From Welwitschia mirabilis (Eukaryota > Gnetophyta > Gnetopsida > Welwitschiales), in the NCBI GenBank assembly GCA_051453625.1, contig JBOZIK010000001.1, positions 78,809,357 to 78,873,356 on the forward strand: a stretch of 64,000 nt of DNA, written 5' to 3'. Of the stretch, positions 47,701-58,584 are shown one piece after another (positions within the stretch are counted from its first letter, which is position 1; every line of letters starts with the position of its first letter). The notes beneath the pieces were generated by a model. The model was not told the origin of the DNA. It ran no database searches and was given only the letters and a program-made list of their open reading frames with translations. The position numbers and the translations under genes are program-made.

Positions 47701-48320
47701 TACAGCTTTAAGCTATGAAACATAAATAAGGTACATTCATTTCCCATACTAGATATATTAAAATTTTTTTAATTAAGTGTGACTTATAGGATTATAAGGA
47801 CAAGGATATTTCAATGAATCAAAACAAAAATCAATAAAGATAAGCATGATAAGAAGGTTAATCAAAAGCTATAGAGAGATTGGATAGGATGTAAAGATAA
47901 TAGAAGGAGTACAAGTAAAACCTGTTTCTTGCTTAGGTAATGTCTAGTATTTTAAAGTAGTAAAAAGCAAAACTTAACTACTCTATCAACTAATGAGGCT
48001 GAATATGTTGCTACTAGGAGTTATTATGCTTAGCTACTTTGGATGAAGTAAACTTTAAAAGATTTTGAACTATTCTTAGAAATCATTCCCATATTTTGTG
48101 ACAATAAAACTCTACAAACATCTTAAAATGCCTAATACAACATTTAAAAATCAAACATATCAAGATCAAACATGACTTTCTTAGAGATCACATATAAAAC
48201 AAGGACATCATGTTGTAATACATTAATATTGATGATCAACTTACTAATGTCTTTATTAAACCACTAAGTGGTCTTTTAAATTGTGTAGAAACTTGGGGAT
48301 TAGGACTTGTCTAATTAGGT
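47701..48320 (+). pseudogene. Copia D RNase H
   Basis: Region after the RT with TNEAEYVAT-like sequence near 47,990 ('ST.EAEY.A'), IPIFCDNKT-like sequence near 48,090, and TNVFIKPLSGLL near 48,245 ('TD.FTKPL'). It ends at a stop near 48,310 after ETWGLGLV. Several frame breaks. Confidence 0.83.
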
Positions 48321-48439
48321 AAGTCATTAGGTAATTACTCTCAAAATTCTCAACTTCACATTATAATATTCTATGAGTCAAGATTATAGTTAGACCCTTA
48401 AATAGTAAATTATGTATATGTTACTTTACCTTTCTGCCA

Positions 48440-48960
48440 TAATACTTTTATCATGATGTTATTCCTAGAGAATTTTAAAGTTTTTTCATTTTCCACAGAA
48501 GATGTCATTTAATAAAAGACATCTATCATGGAGACATCTTCAATATTGTAGATGTATATCAAATAGATATATTTATATGTCAGATGTCTTTAAAGGTCAG
48601 GTACTTTTTCTTTTTTATTTTAATTTTGAAATAGACATCTTTAGATAGGTAGACATCTTTATAGTATGCAAAAACTCATGAATTTTTTAACGTAAGATGT
48701 CTTTTATTAAGATAGACATCTACATTTGTCACTTTAGACATCTTTTAATTAGTAGATGTCTTTTAAAAAACTATGTAAAAAATAAAACATACATCAAAAT
48801 AAGGGTTTTGACCATATTTATTCCAAAAAAGGGCCATCATCTATCAGTCATTCACTTAATATATGTCCCACTTAGAGCTCATTTTTAGCTTTTTCTCTTA
48901 GATCTCTTAGAAAATATATCTTATATTTTAAAGACATCTTCACAACTATCATAACAAGTG
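48440..48960 (+). repeat. AGACATCT-word cluster in the 3' spacer of copia D
   Basis: AGACATCT or AGATGTCT variants start at 48,517, 48,532, 48,550, 48,565 and 48,582, spaced 15 to 18 bp, with more at 48,640-48,770. They occur in both orientations. It lies between RNase H and the third coding region. Confidence 0.8.
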
Positions 48961-49046
48961 CTCTTTTCATAAATAGGTACTATTTTTTATTGATTCTCTT
49001 ACATTTAGTTGTCATTAGTTTAATTATTTCTATATCTTCTTCAAAC

Positions 49047-50760
49047 ATGGTTATAAGAAAGCCCTCAAGTTCTTCTAAAGGAAAAAAAGAACCTAACACA
49101 GAATCATATAGATCCTAGTATCAGCCTCCATTTTATCATGATTCTACTATTAAACATTTCCAAACTTGGACAAGAAGCTCTATCATTGCAGAATAGATTC
49201 TTGGATTCCAAAAGTAGAAAAAATATTAAATACTTACTTATTTTTCATGTGTCGATTAAAATATGATAGTCTAATTAGACCAAGAAATTTGAGACCCTAT
49301 AGTCAGAGAATTTTATGCTTACATTCATGAAATAGATGATTGTACTAGGAACTTTTAAATACAAGTGCAAGTTACTTTTATCTTTATTACATCCAATTTT
49401 GTAAATTCCATTCTTGCTTTAGATGATTTAGAGCTTTCACAATTATATATGAATTATTTTAAAGATATATTTACTTGTTGCTCTATTAAATTTTATGGCA
49501 TTTATTGAGCAACATACTTTTTGGTTATTTTGGAATAAATTTTATGATAATGTAGAATGTAAAGATATGATACCATTTTCCTTTATTTTAAGTTTAATTA
49601 CATGGTATAACATACTCATTTAGGGTGATAGCTATAGCTATTATAATCGAATGCACACATTTATAGTTTATTATCTTATTACATGGTTGAAGATTGATCT
49701 TCGCTTTATTGTATGTATAGATATTATTACTATTTTTTGAAAGGGATAGATCTTGGATAATCCTTATTTACTTAGTATGATTATCAAGAATGCCAGAATC
49801 TCAATGCCAAAGGTAAATCTCATTTAACCTAAGAATCCCATTGTAGAGTTTAGTAAGAAATGACAAGCACCAGTACTAGCTAGTGAAGGCATAAGTAGGA
49901 GACATTTCAAATTATAATTTTATCTTTCTTACTCCATAGTATTTCATAGATTATCATTAGTAAATAAGGTCTTAAAGACTATTGCTTAGATGCTAGGAAA
50001 AATTACACATAACCTATTAAGGTTGAAGAAGCACTGTTCCACAACTAGTAAAGAAGAGGCTCCTACAAGTAGTTGGGAATTCATGGGAACTTTCACTTGG
50101 ACCAATTTCAAGGAGGAATCAAAGTTAGAGGCACCTCTAGAATTTCATTTTATAGGATATGAATAGGCAATGTAGTAGATACTAATTCTTTAGAGTCCAT
50201 AGTAAAGTAGGCATAAGCATATGAGTAGTGTTAGGCTCTTACACTAGCACAAGGGGAGCACTAGGCTCTAGTATAGTTAGAGGAGAAGAAGTAGGAAGAC
50301 TCTAAAAGATCTAATGATTAGCCCCTTAATTTTCACATGCCTTGTTGAAAATTACCTATTTTTCTTCCTATACAGCTTTCATTGCCCCTTTTTCCATCAT
50401 TACCACCTCACCTTCCATATCAACCATTACCTTTCATAATACCAATTTATTTTCAACCTATTAGCAAAATTCCATCATCATATTTCACTAAAAATACCAC
50501 TGCTAGCTTCTTTAAAATTATATTACCCCTTAGACATATTCACATTTAAGGAGATAGGACTTTTAGGGCTCTGGTGAATCATCTCAGTAATAATCTAGAA
50601 AACAATACACACCTCCATCTAGATATTTGTCTTTATATGTCATATAGACCTTCAAGATGAATAATGATAATAATAGTGATGATGCAAAGATGATACATGG
50701 TATAATACTGACTCAACACTCAATTTTTAGTTCCCATTATATGCTACCCAAAAAGGAAAA
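49047..50760 (+). pseudogene. Copia D extra coding region, plant-transposon-protein-like
   Basis: A decayed plus-strand coding region between pol and the PPT. From the ATG at 49,047 it reads MVIRKPSSSSKGKKEP, then FYHDSTIKHFQTWTRSSIIAE and, near 49,290, IVREFYAYIHEIDD, then NSILALDDLEL. The order of these segments, with 'F..W..R.I' and then 'VREFYAN', resembles the 'putative plant transposon protein' domain seen in ORFs linked to plant retroelements. I infer that from memory of the family pattern. SIRE elements also carry an env-like ORF at this position, which is the main alternative. Downstream are Ser/Thr- and Glu-rich stretches (EEAPTSSWEFMGTFTW). Many stops. Function unknown. Confidence 0.6.
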
Positions 50761-51174
50761 GGAGATAGGCATATTAGATTGAACATCCTCTATGAATCTA
50801 GAGGATATCATCTTGAGATATACAAATTGGAATCCCTATGAGTAATATCACTATTGATGATCAACTTCGATTATTGACACATATTACATATTCTATTATT
50901 ATCTATTATTATTTTTATTATTTTTGTCACATATTACATGTTCTGTTATTGAATATTGTTATTTTTACTTGTATACAATTACTTAATGCTTATGTTCTTT
51001 TCTTGTTTACTATTCTACATGATTATGTATGTGGTTAAAAAATACTTTTAAAGATATTAAAATTTATATCATATCTTATGCAATACATTATATTCTCTTT
51101 TGGATTAAACTATCTTAATTTAGTTGATAAAATACAATTAGACTAATGAGATTTATCAAGTTTTAGACATCATC

Positions 51175-51188
51175 AAAAAGGAGGAGAT
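51175..51188 (+). promoter_or_regulatory. Polypurine tract of copia D
   Basis: AAAAAGGAGGAGAT directly before the 3' LTR start TATTGGTAAAAT. Confidence 0.92.
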
Positions 51189-52576
51189 TATTGGTAAAAT
51201 TATAGTTTTGATGATTTAACTTATCAAATGTAATGTGTCCTTGTTTAAATAGGTCAAATTTGAGAACACTAAATTATTTAAAGCATCAATCTAAGTTAAA
51301 CATTAAGTTCATATTATAAAAAAGGTTCAACTTATATTTTATAAATGGCAAAACAAAAATGATAAACAATGTTTACATAGGTAAAGACATCTATGACAAA
51401 GACATATGCTATATCAAAGACATCTATGCTGAATCATAATTTATTAGAGAAAAAGATATCGACATTAATAAGGACATGTATACTAAAGAAAGTATCTAAG
51501 ATAAGTGAAATACATCTATTACATTAAAGATGTCTATACTATTTTAACTATTGAAAGAAATCTACATATACTAAATTAAAATAGGTAATAGAGATAAATT
51601 ACATTTTAATCAATTATCTACATCTCAAAAAATCAATCAAGTTTTACATATTAAATTCATGATTATTAAGGGTTATAGAAACTATAGTTCAAGTTTTATC
51701 AAAATATGGATAATTTGATCAAAGACATCTTCCATGTCTGCTTGACAAGAGACATCTACCATCTCAAAGAAATTTATCCTAAAAATTTCCAAAAAATAAA
51801 ATAGCCATTAGACATCCAAAGCTCAGTCATTTCTATTCATTATATAACACTTACATTTTTTCAAATAACTCTCTATAGGGAAATAGCCAGAAAGACATTA
51901 AAAGTATAAAGGGCATAAATAGAGAAGAAAAAAAGATAGATGGATGATTAATTGGTACTATACATAAAGCTTTTAGCTATGTTTTACAAAGTATTATCTA
52001 GTAAATACATCATTTAATCATTGGCTCTTACAAAGCTACATCATCGAATCTTTGACACTCGTGGTTGATAACAACAAGAAAGAATGTAATCACTTCATTA
52101 AAAAGACATCTTTTCAAGATTATTATTTCATTTTTTATTATTATATATTGGAACTTAAGTTATAGGACTATCCAATTTTTGAATACACTTATTATAATCT
52201 ATCTATTTTAATCAATCATAGGATCCTTTATTAGGATTTTCATCTTATAAGGCAACCCTTATATGGGAGTACTTCTATAAGTGCTTGTAAGAGTATTTCT
52301 CTTATTGTTTTATTGAATATCCCTAAGGGAAAAAGAATGCTACATTAAGAGAAGAATCTCAATTGTATGTAAGATTAGTGGTCCTCCAAAAATACTATCT
52401 TTATAGGTTAAGAATATTCAAAGGTATGAGAGGAAGCTACCCTTTGTATGGATGTATCTAGATTGGGAAACCACGTTAATCTGATAAGTTATTTATTCTA
52501 TAGTTTTTAATTAGTTTTTAGCTGAATTTATTTTTGACAGACCTCATTCATCCCTTTCCTATGAGTTTAACAATCA
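51189..52576 (+). repeat. 3' LTR of copia D
   Basis: Partner of 42,150-43,682, 1,388 bp. In the AGACATCT zone words lie at 51,723, 51,750 and 51,768. The 27-bp and 18-bp spacings suggest loss of part of the 18-bp series seen in the 5' LTR. It ends TTTAACAATCA. Confidence 0.92.
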
Positions 52577-53095
52577 TCAGATCTAAATGTCTACATAATT
52601 GATAAGTTAGTTTCTTAATTAAATATTTAGAGGATTTGAAAATATGTGATATCTTAAATAATAATACTTTTTTTAGTAACAAATCAACATGCTATAAGAG
52701 GAAGAAACAAAAGAATTAGAGCAAGAACAAATTATCAAAGCTAAGAAGAATAATAGGCATAAAATTTTTATAAATTTAGAGGTGGTAATCAAAATTCTAG
52801 AGGAGAACAAAGAGCAAGAGATCCAAATCCAAGAGGCAGAAGACAACATAATTTCAAAGGAAGAGGAAATTTTTCTTCCAATAACTCTTCATCATATGGA
52901 AACCCTTCAAAATAAAATAAAAATTATGTTCGATGTACAAACTATTAAAAATTAGATCACACTAAAGATAAATGTTGATGGAATTATTAATTAAAGAAAA
53001 TACATCTAAATAATAAGATAATAATGCCTCAAATTCATCATAGATGTAAAATGATAAAGGAAAATACATTAAAGGAGGAGATTCAAATTTTTTGT
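52577..53095 (+). pseudogene. Copia B gag, C-terminal part with zinc-knuckle region
   Basis: Continues B gag after D: SDLNVYIIDKLVS matches the end of the capsid domain ('L.IDEL..SL'). Then comes a Gly/Arg/Asn-rich stretch (RGGNQNSRGEQRARDPNP, FKGRGNFSSNNSSSYGN). Near 52,930 are VRCTNY and LDHTKDKCW, a CCHC knuckle with the second Cys replaced. The basic region and knuckle would bind RNA. Confidence 0.88.
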
Positions 53096-53490
53096 TCATA
53101 ATAACTATAAAATATCTTGATTCTTATACATGGATTATGAATAATGGCTACTCTAATTAGATAACATCTCATAAAGACATGTTTCAAAATTTTATACCCA
53201 TGGATATAGGTTCCATTAAAGTGGGAGATGGTGCATTAATTAAAGTTAAAGAAATTGGGGATTTAAGCTTAGTTAGATGATGTTAGGTACATTAATGTTT
53301 ATGATGTTTTTTATGTTTCAAAGTTATCCAATTCTCTCTTTCTATTGAACAAATGGTGGAAAAGAAATCAAAGTTTTATTTAATGAGATTTCTTGTACAA
53401 CTAAAGATAATCAAGGAATGACATATAACCTCAAAAGATTAACAAATTAGATTTATTTATTAATTACCATAGGTGGAGAATAATCACAAA
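53096..53490 (+). pseudogene. Copia B protease
   Basis: The active-site region reads SYTWIMNNGYSN near 53,130, where the family has 'W..DSGCSNH', so both Asp and Ser are Asn. TSHKDMFQNFIPMD and IKVGDGALIKVKEIG follow, the conserved strand before the pre-integrase region. EQMVEKKSKFYL near 53,350 is the 'QLVEKG..V.F' segment. Confidence 0.9.
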
Positions 53491-54315
53491 AATGGTTAGG
53501 ATTAATTCTATGTCTCTTTTGATTAAAGATGATTAAATCTTATGGCATGTGAGATTAGGCCATTGCACATATTAAAATATTATGAAGATGACAAAAGAAC
53601 AAAGTTTATTAGAAATAAAATTCTCTTACATTTCAAATGAAATATCTAAAACATACATTAAATTCAAACAAAAGGTAAGCCCTCATGATAACATAATGAA
53701 GAAAATACACAACCATTAGATTTGATTTACATGGATCTTATTAAGCCAATGTAAGCTTATACATTCAAAGGATCTAGGTATTTCATGGTTATTATGGATG
53801 ATTATTCAAGATATACTTGGTCTTTCTTATTGAATTCAACAAATAAGGATTTCGCCACCTTTAAAAATTTCAAGAAAAATGTTGAAGATTAATTGAACAC
53901 AAAAATCCATGTAACTAGGAGTGACAAAGATGGTAAATTTATGAATGAATAATTTGTAAAATTCTATAGTAAATGTGATATTCAAAAGCAATGGCATTGT
54001 AGAAAGGAAAAATGACATAATACAAGAAATGGCTAGATGTTTACTTCTTCAAATTAAGTTAATACATATTGGGGTGATGGCATTATAATAATAGCTTATC
54101 TTCTTAATAGAGTTATCACATCAGCCAATGAATGTAAGATACATTATTAGCTTATTTTTAAAATAGAACTAATGCTATCACATTTAAAAATATTTGTTTT
54201 CATATGTTAGGTGCATACTCTAGAACAATTAACATTAAACCTAGCTACTTGAATATAATATTAAGTCTTGTGCATACCATTATTTTGAGCTTATTAGCCA
54301 TAAATACTTCATCTT
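53491..54315 (+). pseudogene. Copia B integrase
   Basis: Plus-strand integrase: ILWHVRLGHCTY near 53,545 (HHCC zinc region), QPLDLIYMDLIKPM near 53,715, MVIMDDYSRYTW near 53,785, TRSDKDGKFMNE near 53,920 and NGIVERKND near 53,990 (catalytic Asp, Asp and Glu positions are present as letters). YLLNRVITSANE near 54,095 and SHLKIFVF follow. A small deletion lies between the second Asp and NGIVERK. It ends where the triplicated unit begins. Confidence 0.9.
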
Positions 54316-56490
54316 AAGAGATGTAATGTTTTATGAATCTAAGTTTGGAGTTAAATACTTCATGGATGAAAAAATAATGTACAACCAAAAGTCATCTCTA
54401 ATCAATCATAAATTTCATCAAATTTTTTAATAGATCATCCTTCAATTCAAATTCTTAATCAAAATTTCAATAGAATGTTTATAAGTAGTTAGGTAAAATA
54501 TACTCATATTGCTTATTCAATATTAATAAGTGAGCCAAATTTAGTTAATGGAGCAATTGAATCTCCAATTTTCAAAGAGATAATGGACAAAGAAATGATA
54601 ACCATCATGAAACATGACACATTAACAAATTAAAAGATACGAAGATAATTGATTCAAGATGAATTTACAAAGAAAAATTAGATGAAAATTGTAATGTCAA
54701 GGGTTATAAGGTAAGATTGTTATCAAGAGGTCATAAAAAAAAGAAACACATTAATTATGAAGAGATATTTGCACTAGTGGTATGATTTAAAACAATCAAA
54801 TTGTTTATCTCATTAGTAAGACATAATAGGCATGAACTACATCAAATGAATTTAAATAGTTTATTCTTAAATATTAATTAGAAGAAGAGGTATATATTTT
54901 TCATCTTTAAGGAAATGTTATTAAAGGATAAGAGAACAAGGTTTATAAGTTGGAAAAGACCTATATGAAATAAATCAAGCTCTAAAGATATGATTTAAGA
55001 GAATTAATAATTATCTTATTAAAAGAAACTATAAATCATGCATTTCAAAAAAGAGATGTAAATTTGATGTATCTAAGTTTGGACTTGAATCCTTCATAGA
55101 TTAAGAAGATAATTTACAACCAAAAGTCATCTTTAATCGATCATAAATTTTATCAAAATTTTTAACAGATCGTCCTTCAATTCAAATTCTTGATTAAAAT
55201 TTCAATAGAAGGTTTACAAGAAGTCAGGGAAAATATACTTATGTTGCTTATTAAAAATTAATAAGTGAGCCAAATTTAGTTGATGGAGCAATTGAATCTC
55301 CAATTTTCAAATAGACAATGGACAAAGAAATGATAGATGCTATGAAGACTGACACATTGACAGACCAAAAGATAAGAAGATAGTTGATTCAAGATGAATT
55401 TACAAAGCAAAATTATATGAAAGTTGTAATGTCAAGGATTGCAAGATAAGGTTGTTAGCAAGAGACCGCAAACAAAAGAAAAACATTAATTATGAAGAGA
55501 TATTTGCAATAGTGGTACAATTTGAAACAATCAAATTGATTATGTAATTAGTAATACATGATGGGCATGAGATACATCAAATGGATATAAATAGTATAAT
55601 CTTAAATATTAATTGGAAGAGGAGGTATATATTTTTCATCTTAAAGGCAATGTTATTAAAGGCTAATATAATAAGGTTTATAAGTTGAGAAAGCCCTATA
55701 TGAAATAAACCAAGCTCTAAGGACATGGTTTAAGAGAATTAATGATTATCTTATTAAAAGAAGCTATAAATAATGCATTTCAAAAAAGAGATGTAAAGTT
55801 TGATCAATCTCAATTTGGACTTGGATACTTCAGAGATGGAGAAGACAATGTACAACCAAAAGTCATCTCTACTCAATCACAAATTTCATCAAAAATTTTA
55901 ATAGATCATCCTTCAATTAAAATTATTGATCAAAATTTTAGTAGATGGTTTACAAAAAGTTAGGTAAAATATACTCATATTGCTTATTAAACATTAATAA
56001 GTGAGTCAAATTTAGTTGATGGAGCAATTGCATCTCCAATTTTTAAAGAGAAAATGGATAGAGAAATGATAACCATCATGAAGAATGACACATTGATAGA
56101 CCAAAAGATAAGAACATAATTGATTTAAAATGAATTTACAAAGTAAAATTAGAAGAAAATTGTAATGTCAAGGATTACAAGATAAGCTTGTTAGTAAAGA
56201 GCTACAAACAAAAGAAACACATTAATTATGAAGAGATATTTGCACTAGTGGTACGAACTGAAATAACCAAATTAATCATTTCATTAGCAATACATGATGG
56301 GCATGAGCTACATCAAGTGAATGTAAATACTTTATTCTTAAATGTTAATTAGAAAAGAAGATATATATTTTTCAACTTAAAGGAAATGTTATTAAAGGCT
56401 AGGAGAAGAAGGTTTATAAGTTGAAAAAGCCCTATGTGAAATAAACCAAGTCCTAAAGACATGATTTAAGAGAATTAATGATTATCTTGA
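54316..56490 (+). repeat. Tandem triplication of a 735-bp IN/RT segment in copia B
   Basis: Three adjacent copies start with AAGAGATGTAA at 54,316, 55,051 and 55,786, so the period is exactly 735 bp (245 codons). Other anchors agree: ACAACCAAAAGTCATCT at 54,381, 55,116 and 55,852, and GAGCAATTGA at 54,551, 55,286 and 56,022 (735 and 736). The unit runs from the end of integrase through the linker and RT fingers to the 'ALYEINQA' helix. It includes RT motif A (HQMNLNSLFLN in copy 1) but stops before the YVDD box, which appears once after copy 3. Copies differ by many substitutions. Confidence 0.93.
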
Positions 56491-56705
56491 TGTTTATGAT
56501 ATCGTTCTTTACATCTTGTCAAAAGTTAATTGATGAATTAAAAAAAGAGATGACATCTAAATTTCAGATAAAATATTTAGACATTTTGAAGTATTTTCTT
56601 AGCATTTAAGTTGATGAAGATGAATACTATATGTGCATACATCAAATTACATTTACATAAGTCATATGGATAAGTACTAACTATTGCAGTGTATACTTAT
56701 GCAAA
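56491..56705 (+). pseudogene. Copia B RT catalytic and thumb part before insertion E
   Basis: Follows copy 3 of the triplication. The region DVYDIVLYI near 56,490 is at the place of YVDD and has lost the Asp pair. LIDELKKEMTSKFQIKYLDILKYF near-continuous sequence follows (quoted parts: LIDELKKEMTSKF, DILKYFLSI). MCIHQITFT and AVYTYAN lead to the E insertion; the latter is the 'PVSTP.A' segment. Confidence 0.85.
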
Positions 56706-56748
56706 TGTTATATCCTTTATTAAATCCTGTAAATTACAAATATATTGC

Positions 56749-56749
<1 letters not shown>

Positions 56750-56802
<53 letters not shown>
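56750..56802 (+). repeat. (CA)n microsatellite ending at an assembly gap
   Basis: About 26 uninterrupted CA units inside LTR E. LTR F has CAACACAACACACTA at the matching place, so the tract probably expanded from a short CA-rich seed. The assembly breaks at its end. Confidence 0.97.
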
Positions 56803-57394
56803 NNNNNNNNNNNNNNNNNNNNNNNNNNNNNNNNNNNNNNNNNNNNNNNNNNNNNNNNNNNNNNNNNNNNNNNNNNNNNNNNNNNNNNNNNNNNNNNNNN
56901 NNNNNNNNNNNNNNNNNNNNNNNNNNNNNNNNNNNNNNNNNNNNNNNNNNNNNNNNNNNNNNNNNNNNNNNNNNNNNNNNNNNNNNNNNNNNNNNNNNNN
57001 NNNNNNNNNNNNNNNNNNNNNNNNNNNNNNNNNNNNNNNNNNNNNNNNNNNNNNNNNNNNNNNNNNNNNNNNNNNNNNNNNNNNNNNNNNNNNNNNNNNN
57101 NNNNNNNNNNNNNNNNNNNNNNNNNNNNNNNNNNNNNNNNNNNNNNNNNNNNNNNNNNNNNNNNNNNNNNNNNNNNNNNNNNNNNNNNNNNNNNNNNNNN
57201 NNNNNNNNNNNNNNNNNNNNNNNNNNNNNNNNNNNNNNNNNNNNNNNNNNNNNNNNNNNNNNNNNNNNNNNNNNNNNNNNNNNNNNNNNNNNNNNNNNNN
57301 NNNNNNNNNNNNNNNNNNNNNNNNNNNNNNNNNNNNNNNNNNNNNNNNNNNNNNNNNNNNNNNNNNNNNNNNNNNNNNNNNNNNNNNNNNNNNN
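56803..57394. other. Assembly gap (592 N)
   Basis: 592 unknown bases within LTR E. Comparison with LTR F suggests that only on the order of 100 bp of family sequence is missing, so the true gap may be mostly microsatellite or the estimate may be wrong. Confidence 0.99.
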
Positions 57395-58584
57395 AATTGA
57401 TTTTTGCAAATTATTTTCATGTTTTTCTTTTTATGGTTTAATAATGAAAAGTATAATGAAAGAAAATAAACACACTAATGTAATGCAAATGTAAACTAAT
57501 CTATATGAAATATCTATCTGAATACCAAATCTCTATTACCAAGATTGGCCATGTAACCTAAATCAATCAAGGGAACTGTTACTAACACTAACTAACCTAG
57601 GCTATCAAGTATATCAAACAGAATATGGAAAACATGAAATGATTAAGCTAGAAAATGTAAAATGCAATGCAATGAAAAACCCAAACTAATGATTTAAATC
57701 TTGACAAAGGTTGTTTTTAATGATCTATATCAACACCTTGATAATGGTTTCCCTTAATGATCTATATCAACTACGGCGTTATCATGGAATCATAACCACC
57801 ATAAATCATAACAATCATACACATGAATAAAACTAAAAGAATATTTTATTATATTCGAACCAACATCCTATTATAAAGCAACATCACCTTAATGAAGGAG
57901 ATATAGCCAATACTAAGGAAGAATCCTCTTTACAACTAATGGATAAGCCTCCTATTTTTTAGTCATTTTTCATAAGATTTTTAGATGATAAAGAAGATAA
58001 AATCAGAGTGAAAAAAAGGAGGTATTTATTACAATAATAGAATCTAAAAATAGCAAATCTAATAGATGCAACAAAAACCCTAATGGTGCATAAGAAGTGC
58101 ATGACACATTACAGATGTTTCATGAAGTTTAATGCATTGGCTAAAATTAGATGTCATTATTACTATTGTCTAGATAATGGTGGGGATGATGACATGTAAA
58201 GAGAGGTCCCAAATTAGCTTTTGTATTTGATCTAGTAAGCATACTTATCAACATACTTGTTATATCATCTAAGCTATTTTCTAGATGATTAAGGAGGGGA
58301 TAGTCATTTTAAAGCTTTTAATCAAGTCAAATTGGCCTTGTAGATCATTAATTCCTCCTCAAAATGTGAAGTACTAGAAATTATTCAAAATTCCTTTAAT
58401 CGTACTAGTGATTGTTCATTCCCATGATTTTCTTCTTAACTCTCAATAATCATTGTTTTCCACTTAAACATGTCTAAATTTCCTACAAAACTACTCAAAA
58501 TACCCTATCAAAAATATACAATTTGATATTACAAAAATAACCTTCATGATGCTAAGTAACATTAATACTTCTACCTTATAATTT

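Larger units (their letters stand above)
42150..52576 (+). mobile_element. Copia element D (SIRE-like) with an extra 3' ORF, inserted in B gag
   Basis: A 10.4 kb plus-strand copia element with LTRs at 42,150-43,682 and 51,189-52,576, PBS, gag, protease, integrase, RT, RNase H, a spacer with AGACATCT words, a third coding region (49,047-50,760) and a PPT. LTR length, LTR start and the region after pol suit the SIRE lineage. Its removal rejoins B gag (TIEF to SDLNVYIIDKLVS). I saw no clean target duplication. Confidence 0.92.
56706..58520 (+). repeat. LTR E (same family as E' and F), with microsatellite and gap
   Basis: Starts TGTTATATCCTTTATTAAAT and matches F (60,486) at both ends and in the interior (GATGTCAT blocks, AAAAGGAGGTATTTATTACAA). 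It ends near 58,520 at AAATATACA, followed by a PBS-like TTTGATATTAC. It interrupts copia B. The sequence without N is about 1,223 bp, against 1,224 bp for F. About 60 bp between its end and the resumption of copia B are unexplained and may be a short internal remnant. Confidence 0.78.

Noticed and set aside
42145-52581. Target site duplication for copia D
   Set aside because: Flanks GAATT and TCAGA do not match, and shifting the LTR ends by a few bases did not give a match.
55742-55963. 73-codon open frame as an independent gene
   Set aside because: It spans the junction of copies 2 and 3 of the RT triplication and is part of copia B.
56684-57494. Long open frames of His-Thr or Cys-Val repeats
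   Set aside because: They are translations of the CA microsatellite and of unknown N bases.
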